The position numbers and the translations under genes are program-made. The notes beneath the pieces are model-generated. The model was not told the origin of the DNA and searched no databases. It saw only the letters and a list, made by a program, of their open reading frames with translations. A DNA stretch of 64,000 nt from contig NC_033566.1 in NCBI RefSeq assembly GCF_001680005.1, forward strand, positions 1,426,001 to 1,490,000. The letters are read 5' to 3'. This DNA comes from Plasmodium coatneyi (lineage: Eukaryota > Apicomplexa > Aconoidasida > Haemosporida > Plasmodiidae). Below are positions 21,876 to 33,300 of this stretch, in pieces; the first letter of the stretch is position 1, and each line of letters starts with the position of its first letter.

Positions 21876-22408
21876 AGAAGCAAGCCCAGATTATTTCAAA
21901 TAGTTTAAGTGGAACACACGATGAATATGCGTCACTGGAGCTACTACAAAGAATGCTTCGTTATGGGGGGGGTTGGAGCTGGCAAGAACTACGAGCAGGA
22001 TGCGCCAAATTTTGTTCAGCCAACCTGTTGAGCGTCGCAACGTTCGCTCACCACGCAGGTGGTGCGTTTCCGTTTATCAACTTAATGCGGGCCATTTTGC
22101 ATCCAAAGAGGGGGGGGAAAAAATAATAAAATAAAATAAGACAGCTAGCTAACTACTAGCTAAAATAAACAATCAAACAGTCTAACAGCCAAAAGAGACA
22201 ACAACAAAAAAAAACTTACACACTGTTGCACAAAAAGGGGGGCATACAAACAAAAACTGATGTGTACTATTCCATTGGAGACACACACATGTATAAAGGT
22301 GGGGTGGCGGTAGTTGATGTGTGTGATCCATGCAACGGTGTTAGGAACATATATCATTTGTAGACAAGTTCAGGTAGCCATATTTTGCAACCCCACCACC
22401 ACCAAAGG

Positions 22409-22449
<41 letters not shown>

Positions 22450-22954
22450 CCATCTAGCCAATTTTAAATGAATGCATGCTACCATAAGCCCGTTATAAGA
22501 GGAAAAGAAGGAAAAAAAAAAAATATATATATATATATAAACTGGATTATAACCTACATTGGTTCCCCTTCAATTTTTTTATAATTTCTCTTTTCTTTTT
22601 TTCCTTTTTTATTTGTTCCCAAAAATTATCATCAACATTTTAAGTAGAATTTTAATTTTCCTCATTCAGTAATTTTTAATACATGCTTTATTTTGCAACC
22701 AAAAATTTTCCTACTGTTTGGAAATCAATTCTTTTACAACATATATTTGTTGTGCACTTTGTAGCATTATTGTGGGCTTTTTATTTATACTTTCAAAGGA
22801 TTCGTTGTTTTTTTTTTCCCCGCACCCCTTTTTATTTTAAATTTTAAAAGGTTTGTCATTTTATAACGAAACAGTTTTCTTGCGACCCTATCCCTTTCTG
22901 CCTTTGAAGAGCTAATTTTTTTTTCAAGTTTTTTTTTATTTTTTAAAGTGCAAA
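21876..22954. other. Intergenic region and 5' flank of secreted-protein gene copy 2
   Basis: Positions 21876-22084 are unique and carry no supported gene, although an 85-codon open frame crosses them. From about 22085 to the start codon the sequence matches 228-1097, including the gctagctaactactagct motif, a poly-A run near 22408-22447, a short (TA)n tract and the pyrimidine-rich leader. The promoter was therefore duplicated along with the gene. Confidence 0.65.
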
Positions 22955-24519
22955 ATGGCTAAGACATGTTACTTCCCATTTTTGTTCCTTACATATTTTT
23001 TTTTGAGCTCAGCTTTGTTGGCCCGTTCGGATGATGATGGAAATGTTCATAATGAATCAACACCAGAAATATATAGAATGAGGGATGATACAGTAGTTGT
23101 CGCTCACAAAGGCCCCATGCTACAGAACAGTGAGTCCCCGAAAACAGTACACGATCAAATTGCAAAAGTGACTACAATATATGCCTCAAATGAATATAAG
23201 TATCTAAGTCCCATGAAAGAGTTATTTCTTTTGTACAACTCCATGATTGATATCCAGAATGAAGGTTTCAATTACGGATCCATATCACTAGAAATGGAAT
23301 TGCCCGATCGTAGAGGAAGTGATGACTTTGCAGTGTTACGCACCATATTCTATGCACGACGAAAAAACCAGGTTAGCAAAGAATTTGAACATGGAAGTGG
23401 AGAACACATTTCTAGTTTCAATCTGACTGAACTGTTACGTGAAAAAAAATTTGTAGAGGACCTTGAGAAAGTGTCTTTTGGAACAAGAAGCGGGATTGTT
23501 ACTTCGGATGATCCTATCAATGTGTACCAAGCTATTAAGGACAGTCAACTCGACGCCACAAAGCTTTTTATCACGCTAAATAAGGAAGGCGAAGACAAGT
23601 ATTCCGTTTCAAAGTTGGACGATTTTCTTGGCGAATGTTTGAAGGCTGCGCAGGAAGCCTTGGAGCAGGCAGACGCTTCGAATAAGAAGAAAAAAGAAGG
23701 CGGAAATTTGCAAGGCGATGATCCGGTTAGCGGAAGCCAGGCTAGTGAAAGCCAGGTTAGCAGTACCCAAAGGAACGCGCAGGAACCAAAAAAAAACAGA
23801 AAGGCTTTAATGGATGAATTCAAACAAAGCTTGGTCTCGAAAGACATGGCAAAGTGTAAGGAGTCCGCTAAGCTGTTAATGGCAAATTCGACGGTATCCA
23901 GTTTAATGTACCTGTTCGTACTAATAGCACTAGGCGTCTGCTTGTTGTAGGAAGCTGATGCGAAGGAACAACTGTGGTGATTGTTGAGTGGCGCATTTTC
24001 CTCTGTTTTTTGAAGCGCCATACGTGGTAATTTTTTTGCGCGACGAGGTTTTGTTACCACCCTTCTTCGGGTGCGGCCGCCCCTTTTTTTTTCCCGCAGC
24101 GCCCCTAATATGTGTGCTGCAAAGGAAATATTCCCCAATGGAGGAATAATAAGTGTGCAACAGTGAAAGGGACTCCTTCAGTGTGAACCAATACATGTGT
24201 GTATGTGCATACACATATATAATTTGCATAGTTTAATCTGCACACCCCTTTTTCATATTACTCTCAATTTTTGGGCTATTCTGTGTTCCATCCAATTTTA
24301 TCTGGAAAAAAAAAAAATAATTTTTTTTTTTCCCATTGTTTGCATTTTATCATAACTAAGTTTTAGAAAAAAAAAAAAAAATGCGCCGGAATGAAGAGGG
24401 GGGAAAAAAAGTTTATAAGGCAGAGAACCGCCCCTCACATTTCGTAAATTTAATTTTTAAATTATTCTGGTAGCTATATAATTTGGCCATTTAAAAAATT
24501 GACATTCTTGTCGCTGTGC
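22085..24519. repeat. Dispersed segmental duplication, copy 2 (SF3A2 missing)
   Basis: A continuous counterpart of 228-2630 plus 3890-4066. At about 24370-24390 the two homologous parts, which are 1.25 kb apart in copy 1, join directly within an A-rich stretch. This is the scar expected if an SF3A2-bearing copy was inserted here between ACS12 and CDC48 and the second SF3A2 was then deleted. Homology ends at gctgtgcat near 24519. Confidence 0.85.
22955..23950 (+). CDS. Secreted, probably GPI-anchored surface protein (paralogue 2)
   Basis: A single-exon 331-aa protein, paralogue of the ORF at 1098, with the same signal peptide and hydrophobic GPI-type tail (one Ile-to-Val change). Residues 1-62 and the last 155 residues are almost identical to paralogue 1. 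Residues about 63-175 keep a few anchors (MKELFLLY, YGSISL, FYAR, ELLRE) but have otherwise diverged heavily. The serine/glutamine repeat is shorter (GSQASESQVSS) than in paralogue 1. The gene lies between ACS12 and CDC48, which I recall as immediate neighbours in P. falciparum, so it appears to be an insertion in this lineage. The intact frame and conserved leader suggest it is expressed. Function is unknown. Confidence 0.85.
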   Translation: MAKTCYFPFLFLTYFFLSSALLARSDDDGNVHNESTPEIYRMRDDTVVVAHKGPMLQNSESPKTVHDQIAKVTTIYASNEYKYLSPMKELFLLYNSMIDIQNEGFNYGSISLEMELPDRRGSDDFAVLRTIFYARRKNQVSKEFEHGSGEHISSFNLTELLREKKFVEDLEKVSFGTRSGIVTSDDPINVYQAIKDSQLDATKLFITLNKEGEDKYSVSKLDDFLGECLKAAQEALEQADASNKKKKEGGNLQGDDPVSGSQASESQVSSTQRNAQEPKKNRKALMDEFKQSLVSKDMAKCKESAKLLMANSTVSSLMYLFVLIALGVCLL

Positions 24520-25312
24520 ATGAATCTATGTGTATGGAAGGCGCATGCGCATACGTACCTGCGTGTATTTGTGTGGAGTGCAAACTTTTATCCTCCTTGT
24601 TTTCCGTGCATACTTCTTTACGTGTACAGCCGTAGTGTACTTTTATTTGTGGGGGTAGCAAGGGTACACTTTCTTTTATTTTTGCTTATCGTGGGGACCA
24701 TTTCTTCGCAAATTCGTGCATACTTGGCTATTTTATCTGCCCCTTGTGGTAACCTTGCCATGTCATGTCATATCGGATCATATTATGCCCATAAAAAATT
24801 TCCTTATTGTGTTATTTTTTTTCTTTTTTTTTTTTCCCACTCTGTGTTTATGTTTCACTCTTCCGGAACGATAACGATTAATTGTTTAATAAAAAAAAGG
24901 AAAAAAAAAAAGAGGCCCATTCTGAGTCAAAGAAAAAAAAATAAAAAAAATGATTTCTTGTCAGTTTCATCAAAATTAAGCAATCTCAAAGTTGAGCGAG
25001 TTTAAAACTGCCATTTGCGCAAAAGTATTATCTTGTGACAGGAGGTTGTTTCGCCTGCGCGGTGGAAGAGGAAAGGCCATTTTTACGCGAAAGTTCGCTG
25101 CCTTTGTGTTTGTATGAGTATTTGCGCGCAGGCGTAGGGGCACACGAGCGTATGCACTTTAGGAGAACACTTACTAATACGAGCATATCCGTTCACACCT
25201 TTACACATCGCTGTGAAGGACGTTTTTGCAAGCGCACGTGTGCATTTCGTGAGGCGAGAGAACTTCCCTGGCTGCCGCTTTACGCTTATCCCCCTTGAGT
25301 GTGTACCCCATA
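23951..25312. other. Intergenic region upstream of CDC48
   Basis: About 1.36 kb without a supported gene. The first 570 bases belong to the duplicated block. The rest is unique AT-rich sequence with T and A runs near 24815-24955, followed by a more GC-rich 300 bases before the CDC48 start, probably its promoter and leader. The open frame at 24499-25005 has low-complexity composition and is not credible. Confidence 0.6.
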
Positions 25313-27944
25313 ATGGAGAACAATGCCGATGTGAAGGCGGTGGCCGATGAAAACAACGGAGATGGGAAAATCACGAAAAAGAAAAACCTGAGCAGACTCA
25401 TTGTGGAGGAAGCAACGAACGATGACAATTCCGTTGTGGCCCTGAACACCAAGCGAATGGAGGAATTGAATTTTTTCCGAGGGGACACCATCTTGATTAA
25501 GGGAAAGAAAAGGCATTCTACCATTTGTATCATATTGAATGACAACGATTTGGATGAAGGCAAAATTAGGATCAACAAAGTTGCTAGGAAAAACCTTAGG
25601 GTTTGCTTGGGAGGTAATGCGCAAGGATGCACTCGCGGAATGTGCCTCCGTGTGTAAACTGCGCACAGCAGGGTGGGACCTATCCCTTCCCAGGCACCGA
25701 TCTGCCCCATGGGCATTTTTGTCCATCATTGATCTTTTGCATCACTGATATTCCCCTTCACTGCACCCCTTCACAGATATCGTCTACGTGAAACCGTGCC
25801 CCGAAATTCCCTACGGAAAGAAGATCCAGGTGCTGCCCCTTGATGACACCATCGAAGGCCTTGCGAAGGACACGCTGTTCGAGATTTTCCTGAAGCCATA
25901 CTTCAACGAATCGTACAGACCAGTGAAGAAAGGCGACTTGTTCCTTGTCCGAGGTGGGTTCATGTCGGTAGAATTCAAAGTGGTTGAAGTGGACCCAGAT
26001 GATTTCTGCATTGTTTCCCCAGACACGGTGATATACTACGAAGGAGACCCCATCAAAAGAGACGATGAAGAGAAGCTAGACGAAATAGGTTATGATGACA
26101 TAGGAGGATGTAAAAAACAGCTAGCTCAAATTAGGGAGATGATCGAACTTCCACTGAGACACCCAGGATTATTTAAGACGTTAGGAGTGAAACCACCCAG
26201 AGGAGTATTGCTATATGGACCCCCAGGAAGTGGAAAGACATGTATAGCTAGAGCTGTGGCAAATGAAACAGGAGCCTTTTTTTTTCTCATAAATGGACCA
26301 GAAGTAATGAGTAAAATGGCAGGAGAAGCAGAAGCAAATTTGAGAAGAGCCTTCGAAGAAGCAGAAAAAAATTCCCCAGCTATAATTTTTATTGACGAAA
26401 TTGATTCCATTGCTCCGAAAAGAGAAAAAACGAATGGAGAAGTTGAAAGGAGAGTAGTTTCCCAATTGCTAACCTTAATGGATGGAATAAAAAGTAGAGG
26501 CCAAGTAGTAGTCATAGCAGCGACCAATAGGCAGAATTCCATAGACCCTGCGCTGAGACGTTTTGGTCGTTTTGACAGAGAAATTGATATAGGAGTACCA
26601 GATGACAATGGAAGGTTTGAAATTTTAAGAATACACACCAAAAATATGAAGCTGTCCCCAGATGTGAAGCTAGAAGAATTGGCAAGCAGCACACACGGTT
26701 TTGTTGGTGCAGATTTGGCTCAGCTATGTACAGAAGCCGCACTAACATGTATCCGAGAAAAAATGGATGTAATCGACTTGGAAGATGAAATTATTGACAA
26801 AGAAGTGTTAGAAAGCATGTGTGTAACACAGGATCATTTTAATATGGCCTTGGGAACATGCAACCCATCGTCGTTACGAGAAACCGTTGTTGAAGTTCCG
26901 AATGTCAAATGGGATGATATTGGTGGATTAGATGAAGTGAAGAATACGTTACGTGAAATGATTCTATATCCAATTGACCATCCAGATAAATTTGAGAAAT
27001 TTGGTATGTCTCCATCTAGGGGAGTTCTATTTTATGGACCCCCAGGTTGTGGTAAAACTTTACTAGCCAAAGCCGTCGCATCTGAATGTTCAGCTAATTT
27101 TGTATCCATTAAAGGTCCAGAATTGTTAACCATGTGGTTTGGTGAGTCGGAAGCCAATGTTAGAGAAGTGTTTGACAAAGCTAGAGCTGCGGCACCTTGT
27201 GTTTTATTCTTTGATGAGCTAGATTCTATTGGCACGCAGAGAGGATCTACCCTTGGAGATGGAAGCGGTGCTGGAGATCGTGTAATGAATCAGTTACTAA
27301 CCGAAATTGATGGAGTCGGACCGAAGAAGAATCTCTTCTTTATTGGAGCAACAAACAGGCCTGAATTGTTAGATGAAGCGTTATTAAGACCAGGAAGACT
27401 AGATCAGCTGATTTATATTCCTTTGCCTGATTTAGCTGCTAGAATTTCTATTTTAAGCGCTATATTGAGGAAGTGCCCTGTAGCTGATAATGTGCCTATA
27501 GACTTTTTGGCCCAGAAGACCGCCGGATTTAGTGGCGCTGATTTAGCCGAGCTCTGCCAGAGGGCAGCCAGAGCGGCCATTCGAGATTCCATCGATGCAG
27601 AGGAAATGAACAAAAAGTCTAAGCTACAAATGAATCCAAATGAAAACAGCGAAAATGGGGAAAATGCTCAAAGCGCTCAAAATGGTACCAGTGTGCAGAA
27701 TAACGAAGAAAATACAATAAAATATGAAATTACGAGGCATCACTTTAAAGAGGGACTAGCTGGCGCTAGGAGAAGTGTTTCACAAGCCGACCTAATTAAG
27801 TACGACAACTTTAGAATAAAGTTCGATCCTCTGTACAAGACCAAGACGGGTGGTGGAAACGATGACTTCATCGTTGACTGGCCCGATGAGGAGAACAACG
27901 AGGAACCCCAGGAGTACAACGTGGATGATGACTTGTACTCGTAG
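25313..27944 (+). CDS. CDC48: CDC48/p97 AAA+ ATPase
   Basis: Exon 1 is 25313-25613 and exon 2 is 25777-27944 (phase-1 intron, 163 nt), giving 822 aa, close to human p97 (806). CDC48 is a homohexameric double-ring ATPase that unfolds ubiquitinated clients in ER-associated degradation and chromatin or membrane quality control. The N-domain (residues 1-190) has the RVCLGDIVYVKPCPEIPYGK-type block spanning the splice site. D1 carries Walker A GPPGSGKT (about 248) and Walker B FIDEIDS. D2 carries GPPGCGKT (about 521) and FFDELDS, with RRFGRFDRE and RPGRLDQ arginine-finger/sensor regions. A glutamate/asparagine-rich insert lies near residues 700-730, and the C-terminus DDDLYS matches the cofactor-binding tail. 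It lacks an apparent signal peptide, so this is the cytosolic/nuclear form, not the apicoplast (SELMA) paralogue. Confidence 0.97.
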
Positions 27945-30344
27945 TTCGCCTAAGGTGTGTCTTCTTCTCGTGGTTATAGAGCCGTTCCCACTCTGCCTTG
28001 TTGTGCACATACTGAATTCCTCCCCGGAGCATGTTACGGAATTCCCCACCAGTCAGCTGTGCATACCTGTGTGTATACATCCCCTCGTGCAAATATACCC
28101 ACCTGCACGCATTTTTTAATTCCCTTTTTGCCATTATAACAAAGTTGTACATTTTTTAAGCAAAGAAGGGGGCCAAAATTGCACCGCCCGCCTTCTCTTC
28201 ACAATTTACGTATGTGTGTGTGCACCACTCTGGGGGCTTGCCCCTGTGTACATCTGTACGTCTGTGTGAATTAAATAAAACCGTTAAGGTTTAACAAATT
28301 TAAGTGATAGCATCTTTTGGAAGCATCCGTTTGCACCGTTTTGGGGAACAGGATGTGCGCAATTTTATACGTAAGGAAGTTTCTCTCTGTTCAGCTAATG
28401 CGAACCTTTGGCTTCTAAAAAGTGCCACATTTACGGGGGGTATCCTTCTAAGGGGTTTGAAGGGCGCACCTACGTGAGGATGTATAGATGTATATGTAAG
28501 TACATGTGCTCATCCCATGTGTGGTAGACGCGGAGGTGTTCCTCTCCTCCCTTTCCCCCCAAGCCGCGACATTTTCTGTGGAGAACTCCCAACAGTTAGA
28601 AGATAAATACCAGGGGGTTAAAAGGAGAGCACTTTGAAAAATAAAAAAAAAGAGAAACAGACATGAAAAGAAACGAAGCAAAGTTGCCCGATTAAACGGG
28701 TGAGCTCCATATGAGTGAAGACTACATTGGGAAACATACCCTTTTGCGGAAAATAGGGAAACACGGAGAGCACTTTAAAAGGGGGTAAGTATAGACACCC
28801 AAAACGGCCATGGCGAAAATGACGTAATTTACCCCCAAAAATTTTGATAGTGGGGTAAGACTCCCGTTCTCATAAATGTATATCATTATGTGGGTCTGCA
28901 CACACGCTTCCAAACGGATGAGAGGGTTTAATTTGGAAATTATTCGGTAGCCTTTTGTGGAATGCCACAGCTCACCCTACAGTGGAGTGCCATTTTTCCA
29001 GGTGTAAACATTATGGATATTCAACTTGTGTAGAAGTAGACGGACTTCCCAATTGAAAGGTACTCTACATCCCGTTGCTAAAAAATGAAGTGTTTAAAAA
29101 TAACATTTTTCTTTGCTGTTCAGTTTGTAGCTAGCTAAAAAAAAAAAAAAATCCCACCATTTTTCGACTTGTTCATATTTTTTAAGCTTTTTTTTTTTTT
29201 TTTTCTTGCACAAATATGTACTTATAGAAGTTATTTTATTTTTTTTTTTTTGTAGAAAGTAGCTGTTTATATCTAGCCAAAATGTCAAAAAGCACAAGAG
29301 CGATTTATAATAACATTGAGTGTTATAGAATTTGAGGGGGGAAAGGCAAAAGGGGCGTGGACAATTAGCTGTCAATTTTGATGTTCTTCATTCGGGATGG
29401 GAAATTTAAGGGTGAGGCAACCTATCGACCAGTTTTGTACTCATCATTTCGACGTTCGTCATTCCCACAAAGCGCATTTTTTTTGCGCGCTCGCCTAGCT
29501 CTGAGATAACCGGAGATTACCTGGAGATGCGTTCCTCCCATGTTATGACGCAGCAGCAGTTAAGCTTCCCCTCCGATAGGCTGCAAAAGTGACAATTTCC
29601 TAAAAATTTTTTCCCCTTTCATTCAAAGCATATTTAAACGTAAAAATAGCATTTTTTAATTGTCTATTTTTGCAATTTTTAAAACGTCTTTGTTGAGTCA
29701 TTTTGAACTTTTATTTTATTTATTTTTTTTCTCCTACAGTTTACCTATCTTTTTTAAAAAAAAAATACACTATTCGCTATGTCTTATTTAACGGAATTGC
29801 TGATTTGAGACTAATCAGCATGCCTAAAAAACCTTAGCAAGTGTAGCCCTTTGTGCAGTTACGGATAAAACGAATTTATGTATCATTCACATGATGGGCT
29901 GAGGGCATAATATTGCCGAAGAGAGAACTTTTTAAGCCCATTCTGAGAGGTATACACCATTTTTTACTTCATTAATTTTTTTTTTTTTGTGAACGTGCAA
30001 GGGGTGTTATGCTTCATATTTTCCACGCGACGTCTCTTTCGCGTAGAGAACCAGATCATTGCATTAATGTTACTGCAATCAGTTTCTACATTGACATTGT
30101 TGACCTTGTAAATATTGCTAGTTTTGCTCCAGCAATATTTATGTACATGCAGAAAAAGGAAAGAAAGACGAAGGAACAAAACTGTAGAAATACCCCCTTG
30201 TACGCACACCTGCCGATGATCAGCCACATGTGAGAAAAAATCACAAGACGGTTGTCACACTTGCGAAGTTACGCAAGCGAGGTGTATACAAATATATGTA
30301 TATTTATGCGCACAAAAGGACGAGACCAATGAGTCAAACGTAAA
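27945..30344. other. Long intergenic region between CDC48 and the 3012-aa gene
   Basis: About 2.4 kb with no supported protein gene. It includes A and T runs near 29140-29260, a relatively GC-rich island at 29486-29600, and a structured stretch at 29798-29942 with several short perfect stems. These last two could mark a non-coding RNA or long 5' UTR elements. The remainder looks like ordinary 3' and 5' flanking DNA. Confidence 0.55.
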
Positions 30345-33300
30345 ATGAGCCGCTTTTCATTTAGAAAGATAGTTTTTAATGAGGACAAATTGTTGAGCTC
30401 TGAAAATACCCCTGAGGACAATGCCGCTTCGTTTAAAAGCCTCACTACATCAAAATTTAGAAGTGACAAAGGAAAAAGTGGGCTTCCCCATCAGGGGGTC
30501 GAAAACACCAAACTGAAGTGTGTACCAAATTTTGAAGATACGCCAAATGGTGCTTCGCAGCAGAAATGTGTGGACCATAGAAGTGAATCTTCCCCACTGA
30601 AGAGTGCACACACCTTGGAGGACAACCAAAATAGGGGATACATGAATTTGATAAAAAATAACGTAAGAAATGTTATCAGTAATATAATTAATAGGAAATC
30701 CATACTGGGCAGAAAAAACAACGAAGATGTCAGAGAAGACGAGAAAAAAAAGACAGCTGAAGTAAAGAACAAAGGGCAGAATAGCAATGCAGGTGTGAGC
30801 AAAAGAATAGAATTTCCTGACACTAATGGGGCATCAACAGATTTGAAACCGATGCCAAGGGGTACTGAAAAAAAGGGAACCAACTCCAACTTGGTTACAA
30901 GCAAGGATGAAAATAAGTCCTCCGTTAGAAAAACTTGGATAAACTTAAAACATGTCGACAAGGATGTTACCAAAAATGATGCCAAATATGATGACTCAAA
31001 GGTGAGTCCTAGGGGTGTAGCGAAAGACATGGTCGATCAGTCAAATGGGAATAACAGACAGCTAAACGGAAGGGGAACTCCAACAAATGAAAAAAATGGA
31101 GGCGCAGAAAAGGTTACCCACGGGGATGGCAGCAGAAGCAACAGAAGTGGCAAAGCAGTGAACGAGAAAACACGCAATGATGTGGCGTCTTTAAGTGGGA
31201 AGGGACAATCGCTTATTAGCAGAATCCCCTCTCCAGCTAGCAAAGCCACACCGCTAGCTACCAAACCGTTCATCGTGGGAATAAAGAAAAATGAAAAAAT
31301 ATCAAATAAGCAATACGTCTTCACGTCGAGGACCACAAACAACAGAGAAAAATACGTAGGCAGAAGTACCTCCCCAAATTTTCTGCACAATGATACCTTT
31401 CAAAAAAATTTAAAAAAGACATTAATTGACACCATCATGAATCCTGACATGGGGGAACGCACGCCAGAACTAGTGGCGCCCTTAAGGACAGCACCAAGGA
31501 TAACGAAAACGGCAACCCCAACCAATGTACTGAGCAGAAGCGGACATCCTGACCTACTCAGAAGGGACACCCTTTTAAATCAAAAGGGCTTTCCACATGG
31601 AGACAAAACAAAAAGCGTAATCAAATACCCGTCGCCAATGAATGCGGGTAGTGTCAAAGCGATTGGTTCACACATGAAAGGGGATAACCTTTTCGAAACG
31701 AAGCAGCAAATTATGAGAAGGTATTCTACAGCCGTTCGAAACAGAAACTCAGTGCTAAGAAAGAACAGCGTAACGACGAATGGACACATCTCCCCTTATA
31801 AACTAAATGGAGAGGGAAACGAAAAAAAAAAATTATCCTCCAAGGAAAATGATACACCCAAAATGGTGAGCTCTATTAAGGACGCGCAAGCTCCTGACAA
31901 AACGGAATGGAGTAACAGAGAGGATGGAAAAGCTTCTCATAATGATGTCTCACCGAGTAGTGCAAATTATAAGAATAAAATGGCCTCTAAAATGTTGTCC
32001 TTGCAAAGGAAAAAAATAGACGTGGTGACGAATTCGGTTCTAAAAAATGGGAGATTGGTTAAGGAAACTTCTCTCACAGGGGGAGTTAAATATAGGAGTA
32101 GTCCTACGTCGAAACAGGGTACACAAAAATGGGGACTACATAAACGGGTGGGAGGAAATAATAAACCATCCCCTTTGAATATGCCTAAACGATCCAGCAC
32201 GATGAATTTTACGATGGTAAATAAGGAAGGTTCAGTGCCAAGCAGGACACTGAGACGGTTTGATAGTGTAGCTAAGGGTCAGGTAAAAAAGGGGGTGAAT
32301 CTTAAAACAGGATACAAATTAGATACAGGTATGAAGCATAAACGTTTTTTCCCAGTGGATAATATTGAGAAGGTGGGCCATACGTATTATGGTGTGAAAT
32401 GTAAAAGTAGATTTACGTCGGAAGGAGACGAATGTGTGGGGGGTGATGTTGAGGAGGAGAGGGGGTCCGGGCTCAGTTATGCTACCAAGGGGGAGCAAAT
32501 TAATGGAGACATGGAACACTCAACGAGGGAAACGCCCCTCGAGGGGGGTGACCAAAGCGACGCAATGGAACCACAAACAGGGGAAGCACATCTAGAAGGT
32601 GAAATGGGAAAAAGTGCTAACCCCGCGGAGCATACGCCAGATGGGGTAGTGACAGGAGACGAGGTATATTACGACTCATCAGCAGTGAACTCCGCACAGA
32701 CGAAGTATCGCGAAACGGATTTGTATGAACATTTTAACAACACCACAATGATGATGTTAAAGGGAAATTTGGACTATGGAGGGGGGGCTGCCTATGAGGT
32801 GGAAAAAGTGGATACACAAGAGGGGGGACCAAATGGTGAGCAAGAAGAAAATGGACCAGAGGAAGATGATGAAATTGGCTCCTCCCCCATGGCAGGAAGT
32901 GACATCCTGGCAGATGACCCACTTGTTGATGAGGATACAGAAAAAGGAAGTGGGATCCATGTGCGAGTAAACCATCAATCGGACGGGCTGCACACCCTGC
33001 TAGGAGGGGAAGTGGCCCAATTTTGCACCGCCGAAGAAACACTAAAGGGTGAAGCGATAGATGCCCTTGAAAGTGAGAACGATAAGGTAGATGATTCAGA
33101 CAGTGAGTTCATCACCGTCGTGAAGGCGGAAAATTTCCGCAAGGATCGCTCATCGGACAATGTAAGCAGCCATGTAAATATGAATGAAGAAAATAACATA
33201 CCGGTGAAGGAAGAACAAAAGGGACATGCACTCATTCGAGGAGATAGTCGTAACATCACAAATGAAGAAGGTAATAATTACGATGGGGAAAATGGGGGAG

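Noticed and set aside
21869..22126. 85-codon plus-strand open frame across the hairpin's end and the duplication junction
   Set aside because: It has no start context or similarity, overlaps the right hairpin arm and crosses the left edge of the duplicated block; it is most likely a chance frame.
24499..25005. 168-codon plus-strand frame upstream of CDC48
   Set aside because: Its composition is low-complexity lysine and phenylalanine from homopolymer runs, and no comparable frame exists at the duplicated site; promoter sequence is more likely.
25313..27944. CDC48 as the apicoplast (SELMA) paralogue
   Set aside because: The protein begins with a hydrophilic N-domain and has no signal or transit peptide, and it keeps the C-terminal tail of the cytosolic form.
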